Of a stretch of DNA of 34,866 bases, positions 22,414 through 28,733 are shown one piece after another. Numbering within the stretch: the stretch's first letter is position 1; the number at the start of each line of letters is the position of its first letter. Where the stretch lies: the IMG/VR virus record IMGVR_UViG_3300032282_001777, positions 1-34,866 of that record; one strand, 5' to 3'. Below the pieces are notes generated by a model. The model was not told where the DNA came from. It worked only from the letters and a program-made list of their open reading frames with translations, and searched no databases. The DNA comes from a virus. A program made the translations under genes and the position numbers.

Positions 22414-23025
22414 ATGCCATGCCAAGACATGCCTATAGATACCCAATGGTTTAATGACCGCATCCTTGCCCAACACACATCGCAGCGAAAGCTTGCGAAG
22501 TTGATGGGAATCGACTCATCTGCACTGAGCCTGGCGCTGCGCGGTAAGCGCAAGCTCTCGATCGATGAGGCCTCGCAGTTGGCCGTGCTTTTGAATTCCA
22601 GCCTGCAAGAAGTGCTGACCGCGGCCGGCGCTCCACCAGCTGCAGATCGCGTCAGGATCATTGGCTATATCAATGGCGATTGCGGGGTCCAGCTGGAAGC
22701 AGACGGCATCCACGAGACTGTCGCGCTGCCACCCAATCTGCCCCAGGACACTGTCGCACTGCAGGCGCACACGGCCAGGACCAGTCAGCACCCGATCGAT
22801 GGCTGGCTATATTTCATTTCAGAATCTAAATGCAGGCCAGAGCAAACCATCGGCACCGTGGCGCTGTGCGCCGTAAAGAATAACGGCCTGCTGATTGGAC
22901 ACGTCGAGCGCGGCTACCGTGCCGGCACCTACAACCTGATGCTCAATACTGGCGAGACAAAGAAGAATTTGGAACTCGCCTGGTCCTGCCCGATCCTCTG
23001 GATTAAGACCACCACTGGCAACTAA
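22414..23025 (+). CDS. CI-like phage repressor (203 aa)
   Basis: I place the start at ATG 22414 (or 22429, five codons later); the longer frame would run through cro. The N-terminus has an XRE-type helix-turn-helix (about residues 22-45: TSQRKLAKLMGIDSSALSLA). The C-terminal half (VRIIGYINGDCGVQLEA to the end) has the strand layout of the S24/LexA-like fold. The expected catalytic Ser motif (G-x-S-M) is absent, with HTARTSQHPIDGW in its place, and no obvious Lys partner is seen. It keeps lysogeny by blocking the divergent and downstream promoters. RecA-stimulated self-cleavage looks unlikely. Confidence 0.8.
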   Translation: MPCQDMPIDTQWFNDRILAQHTSQRKLAKLMGIDSSALSLALRGKRKLSIDEASQLAVLLNSSLQEVLTAAGAPPAADRVRIIGYINGDCGVQLEADGIHETVALPPNLPQDTVALQAHTARTSQHPIDGWLYFISESKCRPEQTIGTVALCAVKNNGLLIGHVERGYRAGTYNLMLNTGETKKNLELAWSCPILWIKTTTGN

Positions 23026-23041
23026 TGCCAATTAGTTGGCA
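23019..23041. promoter_or_regulatory. Overlapping dyads at the end of the repressor gene
   Basis: CAACTAAT-GCCA-ATTAGTTG (23019-23038) is a perfect 8-bp inverted repeat around the repressor stop codon. Overlapping it, TGCCAA-TTAG-TTGGCA (23026-23041) is a 6-bp dyad whose TGCCAA half also appears three times in and around the cro/cI gap (22361, 22396, 22420). It may be an operator for the plus-strand operon; a terminator is less likely because no T run follows the stem closely. Confidence 0.45.
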
Positions 23042-23045
23042 CTTG

Positions 23046-23074
23046 TTGCTTTTACTTTTTAGTGTTGCTAATAT
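23046..23074 (+). promoter_or_regulatory. Candidate promoter for the recombination/integration operon
   Basis: TTGCTT (23046-23051), 17 bases, TAATAT (23069-23074) in the 86-base gap between the repressor and the next gene. The -35 box begins 5 bases after the dyad at 23026-23041, a position that would allow repressor control. Boxes match the consensus only partly. Confidence 0.35.
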
Positions 23075-23111
23075 CACATCACTGGTTATTTAATTACATC
23101 GATGAGGACTT

Positions 23112-23360
23112 ATGAAAACTGACAGCTTGAAACTCAAACAAGAAAACGTCGCCAGCTACAACGCGGTGATGGCGTCACCTGCAATGCAGGCAATCCTTGC
23201 CGGCGTTGTCGCAGCTGAGAAAGCCCGCAAGGCAGCTGACGCAGAATGGCTGGAGCAACGTCGCCGCATGACTGATGCCGAGCTGGACGCCGAGTTTGCG
23301 GAAGATATGCGCCGCATGGCGTTGCGCGAAGAAGCAATCGCCAATGGCTGGGGTAAATAA
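23112..23360 (+). CDS. Hypothetical early phage protein (82 aa)
   Basis: Preceded by GAGGACTT before the ATG. Highly charged and helical (AEKARKAADAEWLEQRRRMT, then ELDAEFAEDMRRMALREEA), without a recognised domain. First gene after the repressor in the plus-strand operon that leads to the recombination genes. Small acidic or charged proteins at this place often act as host-takeover or anti-defence factors, but nothing specific can be said here. Confidence 0.6.
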   Translation: MKTDSLKLKQENVASYNAVMASPAMQAILAGVVAAEKARKAADAEWLEQRRRMTDAELDAEFAEDMRRMALREEAIANGWGK

Positions 23361-23361
23361 C

Positions 23362-23562
23362 ATGACGTATTCAGAATCCATTGCACTGCTCGAAGAGCTG
23401 ACAGCGCTGCAAGTGCAGTCAAATGATCAAGAGCGTTTAGATTCGTATCGCCTTGGATACTACAAGGCCTGGCTTGCTCACGTGATTTCTTCTACCCCGG
23501 CGCAACAACAAATTTTGAAAGATTTGATCAGCTACAAAAAGGAGGCACAAAATGTCGGTTGA
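23362..23562 (+). CDS. Hypothetical early phage protein (66 aa)
   Basis: The start at ATG 23362 (MTYSESIALLEEL) lies one base after the previous stop, and the stop overlaps the nuclease gene by 11 bases. A helical protein with a tyrosine-rich middle (DSYRLGYYKAWLAHVI). The ORF can be read further upstream, but that would overlap the previous gene. No family recognised. Confidence 0.58.
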   Translation: MTYSESIALLEELTALQVQSNDQERLDSYRLGYYKAWLAHVISSTPAQQQILKDLISYKKEAQNVG

Positions 23563-24184
23563 TGTTCAGCAGGGGTCATACGAGTGGCTGATGGCGCGCG
23601 TTGGTCACGTCACCGGCAGCAAGTTTCGCTCTGTGTTAAGCCGCCTGAAAACTGGTGCGCCTTCCCAGGAGCGCAAAGACTATCTGACTGACATCACGAT
23701 TGAGCGCCTGACCGGCCAGCCCACCCAGCATTTCGTGAATTCAGCAATGGCCTGGGGAACCGAGCAGGAGCCTCACGCGCGCAATGCCTACCTGCGCCGC
23801 ACCAATTACAGGGTCGACCAGGTTGGCTTTATCAAGCACCCAGAATTGATGGTTGGCGTCAGCCCTGACGGCATCATCGAGATGGGCGAGGGCATCCTGG
23901 AGATCAAAGCGCCCACCAGCGCTACACACCTGCGCACGCTTGAGGAAGGCATGGACCCTGTGCATCAGGCGCAGATCCAGGGCGCGATGTGGATCACTGG
24001 CGCGACGTTTGCTGACTTCGTGTCGTATGACCCACGCATGCCTGAAGGCCTCGAGCTGTATGTGCAGCGCGTGTCGCGTGATCAGGATTTCATTGATCGT
24101 TTGAAGAATGAAGTGAATGTTTTTTTGGCCGAAGTTGATGAGAAAATCGTAACACTGAAGGAGATTTCTAATGTTCGTAGATAA
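23552..24184 (+). CDS. YqaJ/lambda-exonuclease type recombinase nuclease (210 aa)
   Basis: PD-(D/E)XK exonuclease that resects double-strand ends for phage recombination. QQGSYEWLMARVGHVTGSKF is the usual N-terminal block; GVSPDGII carries Asp106, and LEIKAPTSATH carries Glu117 and Lys119; QAQIQGAMW (from residue 139) provides the following Gln motif. A strong AAGGAGG lies upstream. It overlaps the Erf gene by 14 bases, so nuclease and annealing protein form a Red-like pair. Confidence 0.93.
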   Translation: MSVDVQQGSYEWLMARVGHVTGSKFRSVLSRLKTGAPSQERKDYLTDITIERLTGQPTQHFVNSAMAWGTEQEPHARNAYLRRTNYRVDQVGFIKHPELMVGVSPDGIIEMGEGILEIKAPTSATHLRTLEEGMDPVHQAQIQGAMWITGATFADFVSYDPRMPEGLELYVQRVSRDQDFIDRLKNEVNVFLAEVDEKIVTLKEISNVRR

Positions 24185-24764
24185 AGCAAACCCTGAATTT
24201 TTCACCGCTCTTGCAGGCGCTCAGTCTGAGATTGAGAACGCATCAAAGAGCAGCGTGAATCCGCATTTCAAAAACAAATACGCCGACCTGGCTGAGGTGC
24301 TGAACACCGTGCGTCCTGTGTTCGCCAAGCACGGCCTCAGCATCTTGCAGTCAACCGCAATGGAGCCTGGCGTCAGCGTCTCGGTCACCACGGTGATCGG
24401 CCACAAGGCAGGTGGCTATGTGACCAGCATGGCCAGCTGCGTGCCTGCCAAATGGGACGCCCAGGGCATCGGTGCCGCCACGACCTATCTGCGTCGTTAC
24501 AGCCTGGCTGCAATGTCTGGCGTGTCGCAAGAGGACGACGATGGCAATGCAGCTGCGCATAACAAGCCAGCGCCTGCAGCTGTTGTACGTCAGCCGTCAA
24601 AGGCGTTGACCGACATCCTGGCCTCAATCGAATCAATCACCAATGTCGATGACCTGGCCGCGGTCCGAGCCTCGTTGAGCAGCTTGAGTGACGAGGAACG
24701 TAACATCGCTATTACGGCCGGCGTAAACAAGAAGGCAGCGCTTGCCTCTAAGGCGGTCGCATGA
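24171..24764 (+). CDS. erf: Erf-type single-strand annealing protein (197 aa)
   Basis: ERF superfamily: ALAGAQSEIENASKSSVNPH then FKNKYADLAEVLNTV, KHGLSILQS and ATTYLRRYSLAAMSGVSQED followed by DDG. The conserved NP-F-N-KYADL and TY-RRY-L blocks are all present. It anneals complementary strands exposed by the preceding nuclease. The C-terminal part (about 130-197) is a linker and small helical domain. The start overlaps the nuclease gene; the stop overlaps a membrane-peptide gene (ATGA). Confidence 0.93.
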   Translation: MFVDKANPEFFTALAGAQSEIENASKSSVNPHFKNKYADLAEVLNTVRPVFAKHGLSILQSTAMEPGVSVSVTTVIGHKAGGYVTSMASCVPAKWDAQGIGAATTYLRRYSLAAMSGVSQEDDDGNAAAHNKPAPAAVVRQPSKALTDILASIESITNVDDLAAVRASLSSLSDEERNIAITAGVNKKAALASKAVA

Positions 24765-24889
24765 TCCCGCACGACTTCAAAAACCTAAAGATCCGTCAGC
24801 CACGCACTGACGGATGGCAGGAAACCTTGGCTGCTATTGGCTTCATTTTGACTATTCTTGGAATCATTCTCTTGGGAATTTTACTATGA
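24761..24889 (+). CDS. Small single-pass membrane protein (42 aa)
   Basis: ATG 24761 overlaps the erf stop and TGA 24889 overlaps the next start, both as ATGA, so it is embedded in a translationally coupled chain. The first 20 residues are polar and basic (IPHDFKNLKIRQPRTDGW); the rest is a strong hydrophobic helix (LAAIGFILTILGIILLGILL). Probably N-in. Early membrane peptides in temperate phages can be exclusion, Kil-like or lysis-timing factors; I cannot tell which. Confidence 0.65.
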   Translation: MIPHDFKNLKIRQPRTDGWQETLAAIGFILTILGIILLGILL

Positions 24890-25113
24890 GTAATGCACTG
24901 AGCTATTGCGACTTCATTGCGCACATCATTTCACGGTCGCTAAAGGATGCGAACAAAGACGAGTACTACATGCTGAGTGCCGTCAGCCCGCCTCACTACG
25001 ACCTGTCTCCAACTGGCGTCTTTCTGTCGACCAAAAAGACCATCGAGGTCGAGGATCGCTGGGGCAAGCGCTACCTCGTCACCGTCGAAGAGGTCGAGGA
25101 AAACGCCCCATGA
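24886..25113 (+). CDS. Hypothetical phage protein (75 aa)
   Basis: MSNALSYCDFIAHIISRSLK starts on the ATGA overlap with the membrane-peptide gene, and the stop overlaps the next start. Mixed alpha/beta, with a C-terminal strand pair KKTIEVEDRWGKRYLVTVEE and an acidic tail. No known family. The position between recombination and excision genes suggests a DNA-metabolism accessory, without direct evidence. Confidence 0.58.
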   Translation: MSNALSYCDFIAHIISRSLKDANKDEYYMLSAVSPPHYDLSPTGVFLSTKKTIEVEDRWGKRYLVTVEEVEENAP

Positions 25114-25286
25114 AAGAGACGCCCAGCTTTTTCACCCTTCGTAACCTCAGAAGTGTGGCCACCTGGTATGCAAAACGCGCCAGGACTGGTGGCCGAGATC
25201 TGAGCGATTTGCGTACCGACGAACAGCTGCGCCAGTGGCGCGACATCCAAACCAAGACCTGGAAAAAGAGAGACGACCATGAGTGA
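25110..25286 (+). CDS. Hypothetical basic phage protein (58 aa)
   Basis: Starts on an ATGA overlap at 25110 and ends 8 bases into the excisionase-like gene. Rich in Arg and Lys (RNLRSVATWYAKRARTGGRD, then QWRDIQTKTWKKRDDHE), so possibly nucleic-acid binding. No family recognised. Coupling on both sides supports expression. Confidence 0.55.
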   Translation: MKETPSFFTLRNLRSVATWYAKRARTGGRDLSDLRTDEQLRQWRDIQTKTWKKRDDHE

Positions 25287-25512
25287 TCTAATGACTACCG
25301 CCGAGCTTTCGGTTCGCTGGAAGATGAACCCCAAGAGCCTGAGCAACTGGCGCGTGCGCAATGTTGGACCCAGCTGGGTCAAGCTTGGCAGCGGCCGAAA
25401 TTCGCGGGTGCTTTACCGCCTGGCCGACATCGAGGCCTTCGAGCAGCAGAATCTTGTGAGCGATCCAGAAAAAAATTCTGCGACCCATATGCGACCCAGG
25501 GAGGGAACCTAA
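25279..25512 (+). CDS. Excisionase / AlpA-like HTH protein (77 aa)
   Basis: Small MerR/AlpA-like winged helix: MTTAELSVRWKMNPKSLSNW then RVRNVGPSWVKLGSGRNSRV and LYRLADIEAFEQQ, the pattern of phage Xis and AlpA DNA-binding factors. It lies directly before attP and the integrase gene. Its last codons overlap the left 20-bp attP-flanking repeat. It would bend attP DNA and steer the integrase to excision. AlpA-type transcription activation is an alternative. Confidence 0.78.
   Translation: MSDLMTTAELSVRWKMNPKSLSNWRVRNVGPSWVKLGSGRNSRVLYRLADIEAFEQQNLVSDPEKNSATHMRPREGT
25479..25498. repeat. Left attP-flanking repeat (possible integrase arm site)
   Basis: TGCGACCCATATGCGACCCA consists of two tandem TGCGACCCA units and matches 25699-25718 at 19 of 20 positions. 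It is placed 46 bases left of the tRNA-derived core, inside the 3' end of the excisionase-like gene. Paired tandem half-sites on both sides of the core are what tyrosine integrase arm sites look like. Confidence 0.6.
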
Positions 25513-25544
25513 ACTACAGGGGGGTCATAAGAAATTGTTTTGAT

Positions 25545-25589
25545 TGGCTCCCCGAGTAGGACTCGAACCTACGACCTAGCGATTAACAG
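25545..25589 (-). other. attP core: 3' half of a tRNA-Asn(GTT) gene
   Basis: Read on the minus strand, this block runs from the anticodon loop CTGTTAA (GTT anticodon at 25587-25585) through the 3' anticodon stem, the variable loop, the T arm GTAGG-TTCGAGT-CCTAC, the acceptor strand TCGGGGA, discriminator G and CCA (25547-25545). The 5' half of the tRNA is not present beyond 25589, so this is not a working tRNA gene but the identity segment by which the phage restores the host gene after integration. It sits between the xis-like and int genes. The 172 bases between those genes hold nothing else I recognise. Confidence 0.88.
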
Positions 25590-25684
25590 ACAGCTGTGAT
25601 AATCGCATCAGTGTCCGTCTATTGACATCAGACGCCTGCTTTGATTGGGTTTTCGTGATGCGGAAACCCAGTCGGAGGAATGTC

Positions 25685-26815
25685 ATGGAACACTGTGCTG
25701 CGACCCATGTGCGACCCATAGAACGAGACAAACAGGTGCCAGGCCTGCACATCAAGCACGGCACAAGAGGGTCAGCCTGGTATCTCTATTACCGCACCAA
25801 AGAAGGCCTTGAACGCCGGCCCAAGCTTGGCAGCACCGAGGTATTGAACCGCACCCAGGCCAGGGATCAGGCACGAGCCATCCTGCGCCAGGCAGCTGCC
25901 GGTGAAGATCCAAAGAAGCAGCTGGACCTGGCCAAGGCCTACACCATCGAAGATCTGCGCAACGAATACGACCGCCTCCACGCCTCGATCGAGGTCAAGG
26001 CATCAACGCGCCGCGCTGAGGGCTACATCTGGGACAAGCATATTATTCCGTTCTTTGGGCGTAATAAGCCCGTCAGGAGCATCACCAAGCAGGAGATCAT
26101 CGCCATCAAGGGCAAGATGAGAAAGACGCCCACGCAGGCAAATAGGACGCTTGCGTTGCTTTCTCACTCCCTGAACCTGTCAGAGGACTGGGGATGGAGA
26201 GACGAGCAGACCAACCCGGTCTACCGCGTCAAGCGCTACAAGGAGAAAGCTCGGCAGCGCCTGCCTGACGCCAGCGAGGCACGCCGCCTGCTGACCGTTC
26301 TGCGCAGCTGGAGGGAGGAGGAGCCGTACTTTGTCAGCCTGGTCCTGTTGCTGATCTTTACAGGGTGCCGTCGAGGTGAGGTGATGAACAGCAGGCGCAG
26401 CTGGTGGTATTCCGACCGCCTGGTCCTGCCGGATTCAAAGACCGGCCAGAAGGTCATTCCAATCAGCACCCACGCCTGGGATGTAGTGCTGGCCACGCCT
26501 GAGATGAAAGGCAACCCCTACCTGATTGTCGGCCGCAAAGAGAAGTCGCACATAAAAGATCCTAGGAAGCTCTGGGCGCGCTTACTGAAGGAGTCAGGGA
26601 TAGATAATCTGAACATGCACGACCTGCGCCGCCTGTTCGCCTCGACATCAGTGTCGTCTGGCATAAGCCTAGAGCAAACGATGCAACTGATGGGTCACAC
26701 CCAGGCGCAGACGACCAAGCGCTATGCGTTCCTTATGACCCCAGAAAAGATTGCCGCAATGCAGGCGACAGGCGATGCGCTGGCGATGATCGAAAAAAAG
26801 CCCCTGCCGGAGTAG
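25685..26815 (+). CDS. int: Tyrosine-family integrase (376 aa)
   Basis: I choose ATG 25685 because GGAGG lies 6 bases upstream; a TTG at 25622 would add 21 residues. An N-terminal arm-binding-like domain (about 12-80), a core-binding SAM-like domain (about 88-185) and the catalytic domain follow. Catalytic residues by motif: Arg229 in TGCRRGE, Lys252 in DSKTG, His312 and Arg315 in HDLRR, His338 in GHTQ and Tyr347 in KRYAF. Adjacent to attP in tRNA-Asn. The gene's 5' end carries the right 20-bp repeat, and its 3' end overlaps a minus-strand terminator. Confidence 0.95.
   Translation: MEHCAATHVRPIERDKQVPGLHIKHGTRGSAWYLYYRTKEGLERRPKLGSTEVLNRTQARDQARAILRQAAAGEDPKKQLDLAKAYTIEDLRNEYDRLHASIEVKASTRRAEGYIWDKHIIPFFGRNKPVRSITKQEIIAIKGKMRKTPTQANRTLALLSHSLNLSEDWGWRDEQTNPVYRVKRYKEKARQRLPDASEARRLLTVLRSWREEEPYFVSLVLLLIFTGCRRGEVMNSRRSWWYSDRLVLPDSKTGQKVIPISTHAWDVVLATPEMKGNPYLIVGRKEKSHIKDPRKLWARLLKESGIDNLNMHDLRRLFASTSVSSGISLEQTMQLMGHTQAQTTKRYAFLMTPEKIAAMQATGDALAMIEKKPLPE
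25699..25718. repeat. Right attP-flanking repeat (possible integrase arm site)
   Basis: TGCGACCCATGTGCGACCCA, the second copy of the 25479-25498 repeat in the same orientation, 109 bases right of the tRNA-derived core and inside the first codons of int. Because it codes for ATHVRP here and ATHMRP in the other gene, coding constraint alone does not explain the match. Confidence 0.6.
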
Positions 26816-26820
26816 GGGCT
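26793..26820 (-). terminator. Intrinsic terminator for the late leftward operon
   Basis: On the minus strand, AGCCCCT (26820-26814), an 8-base loop, AGGGGCT (26805-26799) and then TTTTTTT (26799-26793) form a textbook Rho-independent terminator. It lies antisense to the last codons of int and is the first terminator after the DUF3310 gene, so late RNA would run across the plus-strand gene at 26902-27234 before stopping. Confidence 0.85.
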
Positions 26821-26901
26821 AGTGATGAGGACTACTTGAGGAGTCGGTGATATTGTAGGAATATAAACCTACTTTAACAATGACGATATTTGAGGAATTT
26901 T

Positions 26902-27234
26902 ATGCTGCTCAGAACCAACGACCGATACGTGATCTACCAGGACCCCACCGGCCAATATAACGGTGGCCACAGCCAATACGACGAATACCAGCCCTATAGA
27001 AACCTGTGGGCTGCTGTCCTGGGCCAGATGTTTAGAGACTCGGCCAATCAGGGGAAATCAGTGGAAGCCAGGCGCTGCAGGCGTAGCGCCCTGCATTACA
27101 TCTACAGCCAAGAGACAGAGCCGCGCACGTTCATATGGTTTTGCGACCTGTTCAATTTCAGCGCTGAATACATCAGAGACAAATGCAAGACGCGCGCTGG
27201 CCGGCGAGAGATGGCCGACATCCTGACCAAGTAG
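26902..27234 (+). CDS. Phage protein of unknown function (110 aa)
   Basis: I choose ATG 26902 with GAGGAA upstream over a TTG at 26890. The C-terminal half (RRSALHYIYSQETEPRTFIW, then FCDLFNFSAEYIRDKC) has the W/F...C..L....Y-I/V-R pattern seen in a widespread small phage protein family of unknown role. It is the only gene between int and the end of the late operon, and the two ends meet one base apart (27234/27236). An inverted repeat GTAGG-N8-CCTAC (26855-26872) upstream may be an operator. Possibly a lysogeny-expressed gene. Confidence 0.6.
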   Translation: MLLRTNDRYVIYQDPTGQYNGGHSQYDEYQPYRNLWAAVLGQMFRDSANQGKSVEARRCRRSALHYIYSQETEPRTFIWFCDLFNFSAEYIRDKCKTRAGRREMADILTK

Positions 27235-27235
27235 G

Positions 27236-27487
27236 TCAGCTGTCGTAAGGGACCTCTTCCACTTCCCACTCAGGCAGATACTCGTTGAGCTTTTGGATGT
27301 AATGCAGCGCCTTCGCAATGTCGTCGCTGTTGTCTTTTTTGCCAGAGCGCATCGAGTATTTGATGATGTTGCCTTTCAGGAATCCGACAAACTCTTCAGG
27401 CGATAGCACCGCCTCCATCACGTCCCAGGGCTGGACCGCCATGTCGACATAGTGGCTCCCACCGACCTGATACTTGTTTGCGCTCAT
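27236..27487 (-). CDS. DUF3310 protein (83 aa)
   Basis: The start at ATG 27487 (MSANKYQVGGSHY) has GGGGAG 8 bases upstream and overlaps the phosphoesterase stop. The blocks KYQVGGSHY, MAVQPWDVMEA, FLKGNIIKYSMRSGKKD and DIAKALHYIQKL are the DUF3310 signature, a small phage protein sometimes fused to or near nucleotide-metabolism enzymes; its biochemical role is not settled to my knowledge. Last gene of the leftward operon before the terminator. Confidence 0.88.
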   Translation of the reverse strand: MSANKYQVGGSHYVDMAVQPWDVMEAVLSPEEFVGFLKGNIIKYSMRSGKKDNSDDIAKALHYIQKLNEYLPEWEVEEVPYDS

Positions 27488-28431
27488 AGCTTTTCTCCCC
27501 TGAAGTATGCGGCACCGTTTTGAACATAACAGAACTCTGGCCACAACATCTTGTGGTTTTCAAACTTTAGAACCGCAAATCCTTGTACAAACGGCACGCC
27601 GTCCTCAGCGTAATCAAACGCGTCAGACTTGGGATCTGCCAGGCTACCGGCGTCTACTGAGTATTTGAACCCGTGATATTGCGGGGTCACCATGCAACCG
27701 AGTTTGTGCAGGTGTCCGTGTACAAAGTTGCAGCCGGCCTTCTGTGCTTGTTGGGCAAGTGCTCCACCCAGGTGGCGATGGCGAAGGATGGTGTCGCCAT
27801 TGATCTCGATCGTCCAGGATAACGGCCAGCTCGGTATGTAGTCCTCCAGCTTGGTGCCTGGTAATCCCTCGACCTCTGGCGCTCTCATGGCTAGGAAGCG
27901 CGACAGGCGCGCGTCGTGGTTTCCTAGGGTCATCATAGTGGTGGCACCCTTTGCGGCCTTCTTGATGGCTGTCATAGACTCACAGACGCATTCAAGCTGC
28001 TCGCGTAGACTGATTGGCTGGTGCCATCCGCGGGTTGGGTCGTGCCGGCCGATCTGCGTGCCGTCGAGCGCGTCACCACCACATAGCACAGCCTGTGGCT
28101 TCAGCTGCTTTATGACCTTGATCAGAGCATCTTGTGCAACAGCATTATGGTCAGGGTAAAAATGAGGATCTGAAAAAATAACGACATAACCGTTCTTAAC
28201 CTTTAACTGTCTTCGCTTTTCCCAGCGCATTGCAGCTGCAGTGTCTGGGGTGAAATATGTTTTATGATGTGGTGATGCTGAAATGGTCGGCAACGACTCG
28301 CCCTTGGACACCAACTCAGCTCGCTTTTTGTGCGCCCACCTCAGGGTAATACCTAAAAAATTAGCAACTTTTTGCGGGGAGTGAAATTGATTCCAGGCAG
28401 CAATAAATTCAGCGTCAGTTATTTTACTCAT
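27484..28431 (-). CDS. Calcineurin-like metallophosphoesterase with N-terminal HTH (315 aa)
   Basis: The metal-binding motifs of the family are complete: SDPH (Asp88, His90), GGD (Asp120), GNHD (170-173) and GHLH (239-242). The first 45 residues (DAEFIAAWNQFHSPQKVANF, then LGITLRWAHKKRAEL) look like a helix-turn-helix. Members hydrolyse phosphodiesters or phosphomonoesters in nucleic acids, nucleotides or proteins; the HTH hints at nucleic-acid targeting. It is placed after the lysis genes and a zincin gene as late accessory cargo. The start overlaps the zincin gene by 8 bases. The substrate is unknown. Confidence 0.85.
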   Translation of the reverse strand: MSKITDAEFIAAWNQFHSPQKVANFLGITLRWAHKKRAELVSKGESLPTISASPHHKTYFTPDTAAAMRWEKRRQLKVKNGYVVIFSDPHFYPDHNAVAQDALIKVIKQLKPQAVLCGGDALDGTQIGRHDPTRGWHQPISLREQLECVCESMTAIKKAAKGATTMMTLGNHDARLSRFLAMRAPEVEGLPGTKLEDYIPSWPLSWTIEINGDTILRHRHLGGALAQQAQKAGCNFVHGHLHKLGCMVTPQYHGFKYSVDAGSLADPKSDAFDYAEDGVPFVQGFAVLKFENHKMLWPEFCYVQNGAAYFRGEKL

Positions 28432-28729
28432 ATTTACTGGTAGTCATCAGTTGGGCAAGTAATTGCCCCAAGCCCTCTGCCAGCTTTTCGTTGGCGTAGC
28501 GCTTAGGGTCCGCAACCCACAGCATTGCGTGAGCGTATTCGTGCCAGAACGTCGCAAAGATAACCGCCTGTTTGGTGGTCTTGTCTGGCTTCATTAGATA
28601 GATGGTGAGATTGCCTGGGTCGAATTGACCGTAGACGCTACCGCACTTCTTTGCGATTTCGCCAGCGTCGAGCATCACCACCTTCATGGTGTATGCACCC
28701 AGCTGAAACGTAGACGGTATGCGCTTCAC
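28424..28729 (-). CDS. Small zincin-like metallopeptidase (101 aa)
   Basis: Contains FWHEYAHAML with His63, Glu64 and His67 (HExxH), and Glu81/Glu85 in a following helix (NEKLAEGLGQLLAQ) as possible third ligand. The N-terminal strands (YTMKVVMLDA and NLTIYLMKP) match small ImmA/SprT-like zincins found in phages. Starts at GTG 28729, 4 bases after the holin stop. A protease acting on a host regulator or repressor is plausible by family (ImmA cleaves repressors), but unproven. Confidence 0.78.
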   Translation of the reverse strand: MKRIPSTFQLGAYTMKVVMLDAGEIAKKCGSVYGQFDPGNLTIYLMKPDKTTKQAVIFATFWHEYAHAMLWVADPKRYANEKLAEGLGQLLAQLMTTSKYE

Positions 28730-28733
28730 GCAG

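Noticed and set aside
23019-23041. Firm call of an intrinsic terminator after the repressor gene
   Set aside because: The stem is AT-rich and short and no T run follows it directly; an operator reading fits the overlapping TGCCAA dyad at least as well.
25545-25620. A complete tRNA-Asn gene
   Set aside because: Only the part from the anticodon loop to CCA is present; the sequence beyond 25589 does not continue as D arm and 5' acceptor strand.
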